64,000 nt of DNA from Novosphingobium sp. BW1. Its GTDB lineage: Bacteria > Pseudomonadota > Alphaproteobacteria > Sphingomonadales > Sphingomonadaceae. Under the pieces are notes generated by a model, which saw only the letters and a list, made by a program, of their open reading frames with translations, was not told the DNA's origin and made no database searches. The position numbers and the translations under genes were made by a program. Location: positions 48,751 through 112,750 of the forward strand of contig NZ_VIRF01000069.1 in NCBI RefSeq assembly GCF_008107685.1, read 5' to 3'. The number at the start of each line of letters is the position of its first letter. Positions within the stretch are counted from its first letter, which is position 1. Shown here one piece after another: positions 26,006 to 35,200 of the stretch.

Positions 26006-27037
26006 TCAGCGCGAGGCGACGGCCCGCGCGCCGCGGGCTTCGGTCAGGTAACCATTGTAAACGGTGCGCGCGATGCTTGCGATGCGGGCCTCGCGGTTGG
26101 GGCGGCTGCCCTGCCCGGTGACGTAGATGGCAACGGCGAAGACATCGCCATTGGGCGTCTCGACGATGCCCACATCGCTCGACGTGTTGTGGAGCGAGCC
26201 GGTCTTGTGGTGGATCATCGCGCCATCGGGAATGCCGGCGGGAATGCGGCGGCGGCCGGTCACACAGCGGCCCATGATCGCGATCAGTGTGTCGCGGCTG
26301 CGCTTGCTCAGCCATTGGCCTTCGTAGAGACCGCGCAGCAGCGTCACCATCGCCATAGGCGTTGCGCTGTCGCGCTTGTCGATCACGTTGGCAGGGTCGA
26401 GCGCACCATCGTCGCGCACGAGCGTCGCGATATCGCGATCAAGGTGCCAGTCCTCAATGCCAGCCCGGCGCACCCAGGCGTTGACGGCATCGGGTCCACC
26501 TACGACGCGCAGCAGACCATCGGTCGCGTAGTTGTTCGAGCGCGTCAACATGAGTTCGAGCAGCTTGGCGGCGGTCAGGTACTGGCCTTCGCGAACCGGC
26601 GCGACGGCCGAGGAAAAAGGCTTGGAAGAGACCGGGATCAGCATCGGGAACTCGCTGGTGAGCGTCCACTTGCCCTTGTCCACGCCTTCCAGGAACGTCG
26701 CGGCAATGGCGATCTTGCTGGTGCTCGCCATCGGAAAGCGCTGGTCCCCCAGGATATCGAGCGTGCGGCCCGTACGCAGATCCACGGCGGCCACACCAAT
26801 ACGCCCGTTGGAGGCTTCGGCGGCGGCGGCCAGCTGGCGCTCGAACATTGTCGAGTAGACCGGCGGCCCGCGCATCTCGGTGCCGAAGAGAGAATCAAAC
26901 GAGGTCTGGACGGTCCCGACATTGTCGGCGTACGCGGGCGCCAAAGGCACCACGCTGGCCACGGCCAATGCCGCGAACGAGAGAAGTCGCCCCGTGCCCA
27001 AGCGGCACTGCGAAAGGAGTTTGCCTGCCCTGATCAT
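26006..27037 (-). CDS. Class A beta-lactamase-like serine hydrolase
   Basis: The 343-residue exported protein has a signal peptide ending near AYA-DNV (residue 38). The class A motifs are Ser105-Thr-Ser-Lys108, Ser167-Asn-Asn169 (usually SDN) and Lys278-Thr-Gly280. Counting back from the conserved Arg-Asp of the omega loop (KRDSATP), the position of the deacylating Glu166 is Asp210. Both deviations could lower or change beta-lactam hydrolysis, so a penicillin-binding or alternative hydrolase role is possible. A palindrome at 27133-27146 lies upstream. Its stop is 10 bases from the convergent hypothetical gene. Confidence 0.82.
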   Translation of the reverse strand: MIRAGKLLSQCRLGTGRLLSFAALAVASVVPLAPAYADNVGTVQTSFDSLFGTEMRGPPVYSTMFERQLAAAAEASNGRIGVAAVDLRTGRTLDILGDQRFPMASTSKIAIAATFLEGVDKGKWTLTSEFPMLIPVSSKPFSSAVAPVREGQYLTAAKLLELMLTRSNNYATDGLLRVVGGPDAVNAWVRRAGIEDWHLDRDIATLVRDDGALDPANVIDKRDSATPMAMVTLLRGLYEGQWLSKRSRDTLIAIMGRCVTGRRRIPAGIPDGAMIHHKTGSLHNTSSDVGIVETPNGDVFAVAIYVTGQGSRPNREARIASIARTVYNGYLTEARGARAVASR

Positions 27038-27132
27038 GCGAAACCCATCCTAGTCGTAACCACCTGACGACAGGTTAACACAGGTCCGACCAAACGCCAC
27101 GAGCGCTCGACGAAGCGCATGGCGCGTGCGAG

Positions 27133-27146
27133 CAATTGCGCAATTG
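27133..27146. promoter_or_regulatory. 14-bp perfect palindrome upstream of the beta-lactamase-like gene
   Basis: CAATTGCGCAATTG reads the same on both strands, ~96 bases before the start codon at 27037. It is a candidate operator. No regulator gene is adjacent and no clear promoter boxes were found. Confidence 0.3.
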
Positions 27147-27268
27147 TGAAGTTTCGTGTCGCCTTGTGGTCGCAAAAGACCCCTTCGAAGCCTCAATCGC
27201 GTAGCCTCGCGATTCGCATGCATCTACTTTGCGCCGCGTGACTGACAGGGGATAGGAGGAGGGAGATA

Positions 27269-27381
27269 TCCGAGGCCCATCGCCCTCAGCCTCTCCATCA
27301 TGTCGACATAACCTTACACGCGCTGCGGAGGCTGAAAGGGGTGGGGTCGCCGGTTCCGGGGCCAAGGGCGATAGCCTCTTG
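27269..27381 (-). repeat. Dispersed hairpin element, copy 4 (inverted)
   Basis: This 113-base copy lies in the 477-base groEL / beta-lactamase-like gap, downstream of groEL. On this strand it begins TCCGAGGCCCATCGCCCTCAG and ends CCAAGGGCGATAGCCTCTTG, the reverse order of the forward copies. The middle pairs ACCTT with AAGGGGT only partly. It is the only copy located between two genes on the same strand. Confidence 0.75.
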
Positions 27382-27450
27382 AAAAGGGTCCTTCTTCCCG
27401 ATTGTCGGCTCTTCGATCTCCCCAACCTGGCACGAGCCCGGCACAACGAA

Positions 27451-27483
27451 AAGGGCCGGGAGGATTGCTCCTCCCGGCCCCTT
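27451..27483 (-). terminator. groEL terminator
   Basis: A 14-bp stem (AAGGGCCGGGAGGA / TCCTCCCGGCCCTT with one extra C) with a TTGC loop, followed on the minus strand by TTCGTTG, lies 32 bases beyond the groEL stop. Confidence 0.75.
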
Positions 27484-27514
27484 CGTGTTCAGCGCGTGGC
27501 TGGGACAGGTCGGC

Positions 27515-29197
<1,683 letters not shown>

Positions 29198-29221
29198 TCA
29201 GGTAGAAGAAGAAAGCGGTGC

Positions 29222-29506
29222 TCAGCCGATGACGCCGAGGATGTCGCTTTCCTTCATGATGAGCAGGTCTTCACCGTCGACCTTGACCTCGGTGCCCGAC
29301 CACTTGCCGAAAAGCACGCGGTCACCGACGGCGACGTCGGGGGCGACGAGCTTGCCGTCAACGACGGCGCCCTTGCCGACCGAGACGATTTCGCCTTCAG
29401 CGGGCTTTTCCTTGGCGCTGTCGGGGATAATGATACCACCGGCCGTCTTTTCTTCGGCCTCGACGCGGCGCACGAGAACACGGTCGTGCAGCGGACGGAA
29501 AGTCAT
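29222..29506 (-). CDS. groES: Co-chaperonin GroES
   Basis: 10-kDa lid of the GroEL chamber, 94 residues, of normal length. It begins [25 protein letters not shown] with the mobile loop that docks on GroEL, and has the core block [25 protein letters not shown]. It is the first gene of groESL. A CIRCE operator lies 42 bases upstream of its start. The mobile-loop sequence appears intact. Confidence 0.98.
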   Translation of the reverse strand: MTFRPLHDRVLVRRVEAEEKTAGGIIIPDSAKEKPAEGEIVSVGKGAVVDGKLVAPDVAVGDRVLFGKWSGTEVKVDGEDLLIMKESDILGVIG

Positions 29507-29547
29507 GGGAGTCTCCCTTAAGTCCTATGAACAGGCAAAAACTGGGT

Positions 29548-29574
29548 TTGGCACTCTCAAGAAGAGAGTGCCAA
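29548..29574 (-). promoter_or_regulatory. CIRCE operator (HrcA site) of groESL
   Basis: TTGGCACTC-N9-GAGTGCCAA is a perfect 9-bp inverted repeat matching the CIRCE consensus (TTAGCACTC-N9-GAGTGCTAA) with compensating changes in both arms. It lies between the promoter and groES, where HrcA repressor would block transcription. hrcA itself is not in the window. Confidence 0.92.
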
Positions 29575-29582
29575 CGCGGCCG

Positions 29583-29611
29583 GATATGGTCACAGGCCCA
29601 GTTGGCGTCAA
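29583..29611 (-). promoter_or_regulatory. groESL promoter
   Basis: On the minus strand TTGACG (29606-29611) and CATATC (29583-29588) are 17 bases apart, directly upstream of CIRCE. The -35 is near consensus and the -10 is weak. This fits housekeeping sigma plus HrcA control. Confidence 0.6.
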
Positions 29612-29704
29612 GCAGGTGGGAGGCATTTTTTTTTGAGGCCGCCAAACCTCGCCCGGGCGGTAACGGGGAGCGGCCAGGCACAGCCTTGCGTAAACACACG
29701 CGTG

Positions 29705-31093
29705 TTACCGTGCGATGGCACCTAGCAGTCCGAAGCGCCCGCGCCAATGCCAGCGCGCCATGAGCAGAGCCGCCGCCACGCTCAATCCCACGGCAAGACC
29801 AATCCAGATGCCCACACCCTCGAACGGGGTGAACAGGCCGAGCGCGGCCGAGACGGCGAAACCGGCCGCCCAATAGCTCACCACGGCAATCCCCATGGGC
29901 ACGCGCGTGTCCTGGATGCCACGCAAGGCCCCGGCGGCCACCGCCTGGAGCGCGTCAGTGAACTGGAAGGCCGCCGCCACGACCAGATAGCGCAGTGCAA
30001 AGCCGACCATGATCGCGTTGGCGGGATCGTTCACATCGACATAGGCGCTCAGGACAAGGCGCGGAAAGATAAGGATGATGCCCGAGGTAACCGCCGCGAA
30101 GACAAGGCACACGAGCAACGCCGCGCGGCCTGCCGCCGCGACGCCCGCGACATTCGCTGCGCCGTAGTGGTAGCCCACCCGGATCGTCGCGGCCTGCCCG
30201 ATACCGAAGGGCACTTGGAAAGCGATCGCGGCGATCTGCAAGGCCACCGTGTGTCCGGCAAGCTGCGCCTCACCAACGATCCCCATGAGAAAGGCCGCCC
30301 CGCTGAACAGCCCGCCCTCGGCAATGAGCGTGCCCGAGATCGGCAGCCCCAGCGTCAGCATCTGGCCCAGACGCGGCCATTCCGAACGCCACCAGCGCCC
30401 AAAGATGTGGAAGCGCCGCAAGCGGCGATTGCGCCGGATTGCGACGGCATAGGCCAATACGGTGAAACTTGCCGTGATGATGCTGGCAAGCGCCGCGCCG
30501 GTCAGCCCCAGTGCGGGCATGCCGAAATGGCCAAAGACCAGCGCATAGTCGCCCACGATGTTGACGAGGATCGAGGCCGCGGTGATCGCGGTCGCAAAGT
30601 ACGGGCGACCGAGCGCAGACACGAAGGTGCGCAGGACATTGGCCACGCCCATCGGCAGGATGCCCACCGAGAGCAGGGCCAGAAAATCGCCGCCAAGCCG
30701 GGCGAGCGCCGGGTCCTGCCCCGTGGCCAGCATGAATTCCTCGGCAAACTGACAGATCGCGATGCACACTAGCGCCAGGATCACCGCCAGCCACAAGGCC
30801 ATGCGGGTGGTCCGGCGCACCTCGCGCACCGCGTTCTCCCGACGCCCAAGCTCGGCCGCGATGAGCGGCGCGCAGGCCGAAGTCAGCCCGTTCACGCCCA
30901 TCATCAGGACCGCGATCATGGCGACGGCGAGGCTGGAGGCAGCGAGCGCCTGCTGCCCCAATCGCGCCACGAACATCACGTCGGTGGCAAAGATCGCCAT
31001 CTGCAACAGGTTGGCGAGCGCCAGCGGCCCGGCCAGAGCCAGGGTCCTGCCGAGTTCGGCGCGAAAATCGGGGGAGCCAATGCTGCGAGCCAT
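29705..31093 (-). CDS. MATE family efflux transporter
   Basis: Inner-membrane antiporter of the NorM-type multidrug and toxin extrusion family, 462 residues with about twelve hydrophobic spans in two pseudo-symmetric halves. The halves are seen as LALANLLQMAIFATDVMFVARLG near the start and LPISGTLIAEGGLFSGAAFLMG in the middle. Likely exports cationic drugs or metabolites with Na+ or H+ exchange. The substrate cannot be told. It is transcribed away from the cytochrome c gene, and a dispersed repeat sits in the shared upstream region. Confidence 0.9.
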   Translation of the reverse strand: MARSIGSPDFRAELGRTLALAGPLALANLLQMAIFATDVMFVARLGQQALAASSLAVAMIAVLMMGVNGLTSACAPLIAAELGRRENAVREVRRTTRMALWLAVILALVCIAICQFAEEFMLATGQDPALARLGGDFLALLSVGILPMGVANVLRTFVSALGRPYFATAITAASILVNIVGDYALVFGHFGMPALGLTGAALASIITASFTVLAYAVAIRRNRRLRRFHIFGRWWRSEWPRLGQMLTLGLPISGTLIAEGGLFSGAAFLMGIVGEAQLAGHTVALQIAAIAFQVPFGIGQAATIRVGYHYGAANVAGVAAAGRAALLVCLVFAAVTSGIILIFPRLVLSAYVDVNDPANAIMVGFALRYLVVAAAFQFTDALQAVAAGALRGIQDTRVPMGIAVVSYWAAGFAVSAALGLFTPFEGVGIWIGLAVGLSVAAALLMARWHWRGRFGLLGAIAR

Positions 31094-31210
31094 GATGGAT
31101 CGGGGCCCTACGCGGGCCGCGCGGCAAGCGAAAGCAAAAACGCATCCGTGTGCAGTTGTGCGACAGGTCCGGGAGCAGGACGGTCACAAGAAGAAGGAAC
31201 AAGGATTATA

Positions 31211-31324
31211 CAAGGGGCCATCGCCCCTTGACCCCATAACTGAAGACCTCTCCAGTCTCAGCCAGGTTGGCGCTGAAAAGGTGAACTGGACAGTTTGGGG
31301 AGCCCGAGGGCGATGGCCCTCGGA
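31211..31324 (+). repeat. Dispersed hairpin element, copy 5
   Basis: This 114-base copy has perfect terminal hairpins: the left (31211-31230) pairs CAAGGGGC with GCCCCTTG around CATC; the right (31304-31324) pairs CCGAGGGC with GGCCCTCGG. It is the only copy between two divergent starts, in the 333-base gap between the MATE gene and cytochrome c, so their promoters must lie around it. Confidence 0.85.
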
Positions 31325-31426
31325 AATCGTCCTTCCACCCTTCTGTTGCCACAGCATACAATATCCTTGCCCCGCAGTGCCTCCCCGTCCTAGGTCGGCC
31401 ACGGTTTGAGGAGAAAAGGACCCCCG

Positions 31427-31873
31427 ATGAAGCTCACGTCCCTGATTTGCGCCAGCCCGCTCGTCCTGCTTGCCGCCTGCGGTGGCTCGGGCTCGCAGGA
31501 AGACAGCGCGGCGCCGGCTGCCGACACGGCCGGTGAGAGTCCGGCTGCCGCCGAAGCGGCACCAGCTGCGCCTGCCGCGGCCTCCGCAGCCCCTGCAGCG
31601 TTCCAGATCTGCAAGACCTGCCATGCCGTCGAGCCCGGTCAGAACCGCGTAGGCCCCACCCTGCATGGCATTGTCGGCAGTACGGCGGGCGAGGTCGAGG
31701 GCTACAACTTCAGCCCCGCACTCAAGGATTCAGGGATCGTGTGGACGCCCGAGGCGCTCGACAAATGGCTCCAGGGCCCGATGAAGATGGTTCCGGGCAC
31801 CAAGATGGTGCAGATGGTTCCCGACGCGGGCAAGCGCCAGGAAATCATCGAATACCTTGAAACGCTGAAGTAA
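31427..31873 (+). CDS. Lipoprotein cytochrome c (class I)
   Basis: The 148-residue protein has a lipobox ending at Cys18 (LVLLAACGG), an Ala/Pro/Glu-rich linker to ~58, and a single-heme cytochrome c domain. The heme site is Cys62-Lys-Thr-Cys65-His66, with GPTLHGIVG following, and the sixth ligand is probably Met127 in VPGTKM. It is expected to be anchored in the membrane facing the periplasm as an electron carrier to a terminal oxidase. The ATG at 31427 follows GAGGAGAAAAGGA, which rules out the TTG further upstream. A long terminator stem follows. Confidence 0.92.
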   Translation: MKLTSLICASPLVLLAACGGSGSQEDSAAPAADTAGESPAAAEAAPAAPAAASAAPAAFQICKTCHAVEPGQNRVGPTLHGIVGSTAGEVEGYNFSPALKDSGIVWTPEALDKWLQGPMKMVPGTKMVQMVPDAGKRQEIIEYLETLK

Positions 31874-31905
31874 CACCGCCCCGCACGGCCAATCGGGCCG
31901 CACGC

Positions 31906-31942
31906 AAGAAGGGCCGCCTCCCACCGGAGCGCGGCCCTTCTT
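31906..31942 (+). terminator. Terminator of the lipoprotein cytochrome c gene
   Basis: A 12-bp perfect stem (AAGAAGGGCCGC / GCGGCCCTTCTT) with a 13-base loop lies 32 bases after the stop. The arms begin with A and end with T, so it may act in both directions. Confidence 0.75.
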
Positions 31943-31971
31943 GCTGTCGTCTTCCGCCGGGTACGGACACG

Positions 31972-32003
31972 AAAAAGGGCGCCCCTGTGAGGGAGCGCCC
32001 TTT
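31972..32003 (-). terminator. rplL terminator
   Basis: On the minus strand AAAGGGCGCTCCC pairs with GGGGCGCCCTTT and is followed by TTC, 41 bases beyond the rplL stop. It closes the rplJL transcript. Confidence 0.75.
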
Positions 32004-32044
32004 CGAATTTTCGCCTCCGGCCCGAAGACCTGAAGAAACGAAGA

Positions 32045-32422
32045 TTACTTGAGCTCGACGGTGCCGCCGGCTGCTTCGATCTTCGCCTTGAGCTCTTCAG
32101 CTTCAGCCTTCGAAGCGCCTTCCTTGACGGGCTTCGGAGCGCCTTCGACAAGAGCCTTGGCTTCAGCAAGGCCGAGACCGGTGATGGCGCGGACTTCCTT
32201 GATGACCTGGATCTTCTTGCCACCGTCGCCGGTGAGGATCACGTCGAATTCGGTCTGCTCTTCAGCAGCAGCGGCTTCGCCACCACCAGCAGCCGGGCCA
32301 GCAACGGCGACGGCAGCAGCGGCGGAAACGCCCCATGCTTCTTCGAGAGCCTTGGCGAGGTCAGCGGCCTCGAGGACGGTCAGCTGCGACAGTTCTTCAA
32401 CAAGCTTGGCGATATCGGCCAT
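32045..32422 (-). CDS. rplL: 50S ribosomal protein L7/L12
   Basis: Stalk protein of the large subunit that recruits translation GTPases; 125 residues. The N-terminal dimerisation helix ([28 protein letters not shown]) is followed by an Ala/Gly hinge and the C-terminal domain ([33 protein letters not shown]). The ATG at 32422 has AGGAG at proper spacing; a GTG three codons earlier overlaps that ribosome site. It is the second gene of rplJL. Confidence 0.98.
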   Translation of the reverse strand: MADIAKLVEELSQLTVLEAADLAKALEEAWGVSAAAAVAVAGPAAGGGEAAAAEEQTEFDVILTGDGGKKIQVIKEVRAITGLGLAEAKALVEGAPKPVKEGASKAEAEELKAKIEAAGGTVELK

Positions 32423-32512
32423 AGTATTCACTCCTGATCTGTGGTCCCGCCGGGAACTTAGGCCGCCGCACGGGATAAATCGTTATTACGAAACGTGTTA
32501 CCGAGACTAAGC

Positions 32513-33028
32513 TCAGGCAGCGTCCTTCTCGGCGTAGGCGTTGAAGACGCGGGCCAGCTTGGCCGCCGGAGCGGTCGAGAGCTGGGCAATCTTCGTGGCC
32601 GGAGCCTGGACGAGGCCGATGAGCTTGGCGCGCAGTTCGTCGAGCGAGGGCATCGTGGCGAGCGCCTTGACACCTTCTGCATCCAAAACATTTGCGCCCA
32701 TCGCGCCGCCGACGATTTCGATTTTGTCGGTCGTCTTGGCGAATTCGACGACGGCCTTGGCAGCAGCGACGGGGTCCACCGAGGTGGCGATGGCCGTCGG
32801 GCCGACAAGGAAGTCACCGATACCGACATAGTCGGTGTCCGCGATGGCGATCTTGGCAAGACGGTTCTTGGCAACCTTGTAGGTCGCACCCGCTTCGCGA
32901 ATCTTCGCGCGCAGCTCGGAGGACTGCGCCACCGAGAGGCCGAGGTTGCGGGTGACAACCACCACGCCGACCTCGTTGAAGACCGCATTGAGCTGGGCGA
33001 CCGAATCGGCTTTCTGCGAACGATCCAT
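32513..33028 (-). CDS. rplJ: 50S ribosomal protein L10
   Basis: Base of the ribosomal stalk, holding L7/L12 dimers on 23S rRNA; 171 residues. The N-terminal RNA-binding domain is [28 protein letters not shown] and the block [12 protein letters not shown] is intact; the C-terminal helix binds L7/L12. The ATG at 33028 follows AAGGAG. L10-L12 complexes autoregulate this operon in other bacteria, and a matching leader structure is seen upstream. rplK and rplA are not adjacent, and rpoB lies 3 kb away on the opposite strand. Confidence 0.98.
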   Translation of the reverse strand: MDRSQKADSVAQLNAVFNEVGVVVVTRNLGLSVAQSSELRAKIREAGATYKVAKNRLAKIAIADTDYVGIGDFLVGPTAIATSVDPVAAAKAVVEFAKTTDKIEIVGGAMGANVLDAEGVKALATMPSLDELRAKLIGLVQAPATKIAQLSTAPAAKLARVFNAYAEKDAA

Positions 33029-33234
33029 GCCTTACTCCTTCACATATGACCGCTTGGCATTCCCGTAGGAGCGCCGCACGGCCGGCTACATTTGCGTGCC
33101 CGTGCACGACGCACGAGCCCATGGACACTGACGCGCCATGGCAAAGACCGTACGATGGGGAAGGAGTTTTTCGCGCCGGAGCGCGAGATGGACACCATGC
33201 TCGAAAGAGCGAAGGGCCGTGGAAATTTCCTGTT

Positions 33235-33290
33235 CCCCGCCTAGGCTGCAGATTAAGGGAGAAGCCCCCGGCAGCTGTCTCGGACGGTGA
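33235..33290 (-). ncRNA. Probable L10 leader (autoregulatory mRNA element)
   Basis: On the minus strand the rplJ leader contains CCGTC, an internal loop GAGACA, GCTGC, a hairpin GGG..CCC with TTAAT, then GCAGC, CTA and GGCGG. CCGTC/GGCGG and GCTGC/GCAGC pair around an asymmetric loop of kink-turn shape. The GAGACAGC and CTTAAT words match what I know of L10 leaders. It begins ~26 bases inside the predicted transcript start and ~205 bases before rplJ. Confidence 0.6.
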
Positions 33291-33323
33291 GCGACGCAGA
33301 ATCATCTGCGCCGTTCGAGGGCG

Positions 33324-33352
33324 CCTTTGCCCCGCGCGCCGGAAAAAGTCAA
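33324..33352 (-). promoter_or_regulatory. rplJL promoter
   Basis: On the minus strand TTGACT (33347-33352), 17 bases, then CAAAGG (33324-33329). The -35 with its following TTTT is strong; the -10 is weak. The leader to rplJ would be ~290 bases, which holds the L10 element and otherwise no gene. Confidence 0.5.
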
Positions 33353-33484
33353 CATCGAAGCAAGCCCGGTGCGCCTCACGCGCATCTACGTAGGAGGGCG
33401 GTAAGAAAGCTCTAGAACCCGCCATGGCAGTACGGGCCCGGAGACGACTCCCGCCCTTCTCACCGCTGCGAGCCTGACCCAACG

Positions 33485-33799
33485 ATGGAAATACTGCCGA
33501 TCTCCACCGCGCTGGTTCCCGCCCCCGTGCGGGCCCGCGCCCGCGCCGGGTTTGCCGATGCGACGCCGCGCCTTGAGAGGATCGACCATGCTGGAACCCC
33601 ATCGCCTGCCCCCCGCATCGGCTCGGCCAAGGCCGCCGAGCGCGCGCCGCGCTTCCAGTTCTCGGAAAGCGCCCGCGATATCCTCCAGATGGAGCGCTGG
33701 CACCGCGAATGGGCCGATGCGCGCCATTCGCTGGTGAGCGAGGCCTATAGCGCGCTGCACCGGAAAAGAGCCGGGGCCCTCTTCGATATGGCTGCCTGA
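33485..33799 (+). CDS. Small hypothetical protein
   Basis: The open frame of 104 residues begins MEILPISTALVPAPVRARAR and has an amphipathic, Trp-containing C-terminal half (FSESARDILQMERWHREWADARHSLVSEAYSALHRKRAG) that looks like real protein. No signal, span or family is recognised and no good ribosome site precedes the ATG. It lies between the divergent rplJL promoter and the convergent HTH gene. It could be non-coding; the opposite strand frame here is Gly/Arg-rich and less convincing. Confidence 0.4.
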   Translation: MEILPISTALVPAPVRARARAGFADATPRLERIDHAGTPSPAPRIGSAKAAERAPRFQFSESARDILQMERWHREWADARHSLVSEAYSALHRKRAGALFDMAA

Positions 33800-33879
33800 A
33801 CAGGCTTGCCGGACCGAAGGGGCCCCGTAAACCGCACGGCTCAAGGCCATGCGCATCAGGCAAGCGGACAACCGCCCGG

Positions 33880-34128
33880 CTAGTCGTCGGCATCCTCACC
33901 GGCATAGGCGAGCAGGTCGCCGGGCTGGCATTCGAGCACCCGGCAGATCGCTTCCAGTGTCGAGAAACGGATCGCCTTGGCCTTGCCGGTCTTGAGGATC
34001 GAGAGGTTGGCAAGGGTAATGCCGATCGCCTCGGCAAGCTGGGTCAGTGTCATGCGCCGGGCATGAAGAATATCGTCGAGCTTCACCACGATACGGCCGC
34101 CTTCCGTTTGCGCGCCCTCGCCCATCAC
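33880..34128 (-). CDS. XRE-family helix-turn-helix regulator, small
   Basis: The 82-residue protein is essentially one Cro/C1-type DNA-binding domain: LDDILHARRMTLTQLAEAIGITLANLSILKTGKAKAIRFSTLEAICRVLECQPGDLL. This compact type is almost always paired with a DUF2975 membrane protein, as here: its ATG overlaps the DUF2975 stop by 4 bases. It likely represses its own operon. Palindromes in the AT-rich region upstream of the first gene are candidate operators. Confidence 0.9.
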   Translation of the reverse strand: MMGEGAQTEGGRIVVKLDDILHARRMTLTQLAEAIGITLANLSILKTGKAKAIRFSTLEAICRVLECQPGDLLAYAGEDADD

Positions 34129-34682
34129 ACGGTCCCTTCAAGTTCTTCGCGCATCTCGGCGCCCTTGCGGAACACGCGGGCCAGGATGAACAGCACCAGC
34201 ATCAGCAGGATGCCGTTGCCATCGAAGCCGCTGTCGAAATTGATCGCGGTCTCCATATCGTCCATCTCGGTCACGTTGTGGATCCAGGTCGCAAGTCCTG
34301 CCAGAGGCAACGCGACGATCTGCACCGCCAGCGAAAGCCAGGCCATGATCGTCATGCGCGTGGCGTTGATCGGCACGAAAGGATCGCCTTCCCCCACCGT
34401 GTCGATGATGCGCTTGAGCAGCCAGAGCATCGCCGTGATCATCGCCAGTAGGACCACGATCAGGACCAGAGCGCCGACCATCGCCAGGCGCACCTCGGCA
34501 AAATCGAAGCTCACGTGCGAGGATGCGAATTCGGCCGCGATCTCCTCGGTGAAGAAGGCCATTCCGACCCCGCCCGCCGAGACACCGAGGGCACCGAGCA
34601 CGAGCCCCGCCATCAAGACATAGAGAATGATCTTCGCAATCAGCAGCAGCGGATCGCGCGCCGCATGGGTCGCCAGGTTCAT
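34125..34682 (-). CDS. DUF2975 membrane protein
   Basis: The 185-residue integral membrane protein has four hydrophobic segments (~12-45, 68-92, 112-135, 155-172), with the family block LLKRIIDTVGEGDPFVPINATRMTIMAWLSLAVQI between spans 2 and 3. The function is unknown. It is the middle gene of a three-gene minus-strand unit and overlaps the small HTH gene by 4 bases. By analogy with other DUF2975/HTH pairs, the membrane protein may modulate the regulator or be its main target. Confidence 0.88.
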   Translation of the reverse strand: MNLATHAARDPLLLIAKIILYVLMAGLVLGALGVSAGGVGMAFFTEEIAAEFASSHVSFDFAEVRLAMVGALVLIVVLLAMITAMLWLLKRIIDTVGEGDPFVPINATRMTIMAWLSLAVQIVALPLAGLATWIHNVTEMDDMETAINFDSGFDGNGILLMLVLFILARVFRKGAEMREELEGTV

Positions 34683-34711
34683 CGTCGCTCCTCCTCTTTT
34701 TCGGCCCGCGC

Positions 34712-34915
34712 TTACATCAGCACCGGAGTGGGCGCGTAGGCGACGAAGACCTGCGTGGGCGCGGACTGGATCATGACACTGACATCGGCGGCGTGGGCCG
34801 CCTGGGGTGCGGTCAGCGTCGGCAGCCAGATCAGGGCCGTGAGAACCGCAGCCATGGCAGCGGCGATGGGCCGGGCAACAACTTGGGGGGCTGATTGATC
34901 AGGATGGAAGGCCAT
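34712..34915 (-). CDS. Small exported or membrane peptide upstream of DUF2975
   Basis: The 67-residue product has an Ala-rich hydrophobic segment (~15-40) ending in APQAAHA-AD, a typical signal peptide cut site, leaving a mature peptide of ~28 residues (DVSVMIQSAPTQVFVAYAPTPVLM end). The ATG at 34915 follows GGAG with 8-base spacing. It lies 29 bases ahead of DUF2975 and is probably the first gene of that transcript. No family is recognised. Confidence 0.6.
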   Translation of the reverse strand: MAFHPDQSAPQVVARPIAAAMAAVLTALIWLPTLTAPQAAHAADVSVMIQSAPTQVFVAYAPTPVLM

Positions 34916-34947
34916 TGTTCGTTCTCCGATATGCTTGATATCGACAT

Positions 34948-34976
34948 TCAATAATATCCGCTCGCCATATCGTCAA
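34948..34976 (-). promoter_or_regulatory. Promoter of the small peptide / DUF2975 / HTH operon
   Basis: On the minus strand TTGACG (34971-34976), 17 bases, then TATTGA (34948-34953). It lies in the AT-rich island that precedes the operon. Confidence 0.45.
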
Positions 34977-34982
34977 ACAATA

Positions 34983-34999
34983 ATATTGAAAAACAATAT
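34983..34999. promoter_or_regulatory. Perfect inverted repeat, candidate operator
   Basis: ATATTG-AAAAA-CAATAT sits 7 bases upstream of the predicted -35. A related sequence (TTCAATAATAT) occurs over the -10 at 34948-34958. The XRE regulator encoded by the operon is the obvious candidate ligand; this is inference. Confidence 0.45.
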
Positions 35000-35063
35000 G
35001 CCGCTGATTGAAAGACGAAAAACCAGCCTTCCGCACCCAGCCTGCACGATGCGCACACGAAAA

Positions 35064-35094
35064 TGGGGGCAACTCAGCAGGTGAGTCGCCCCCA
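35064..35094 (-). terminator. Terminator of the 130-residue hypothetical gene
   Basis: TGGGGGC-GA-CTCA and TGAG-TT-GCCCCCA form a stem with a small internal loop, followed by TTTTC on the minus strand. It lies ~107 bases beyond the stop. The remaining ~100 bases up to the stop hold no recognised gene. Confidence 0.65.
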
Positions 35095-35200
35095 AGGCTC
35101 GATCCGGCGATGCGGGGAAGGCCGGAGGACTGCCGGGCTCTGATCGGCTCAGGGAGGGTTTAGGGGTGGACGACCCGATCACCGGCCCGGCTATATCTGG

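Noticed and set aside
33046..33393. Plus-strand open frame of 115 codons upstream of rplJ
   Set aside because: It lies exactly over the rplJL promoter and leader on the other strand and has no protein-like pattern.
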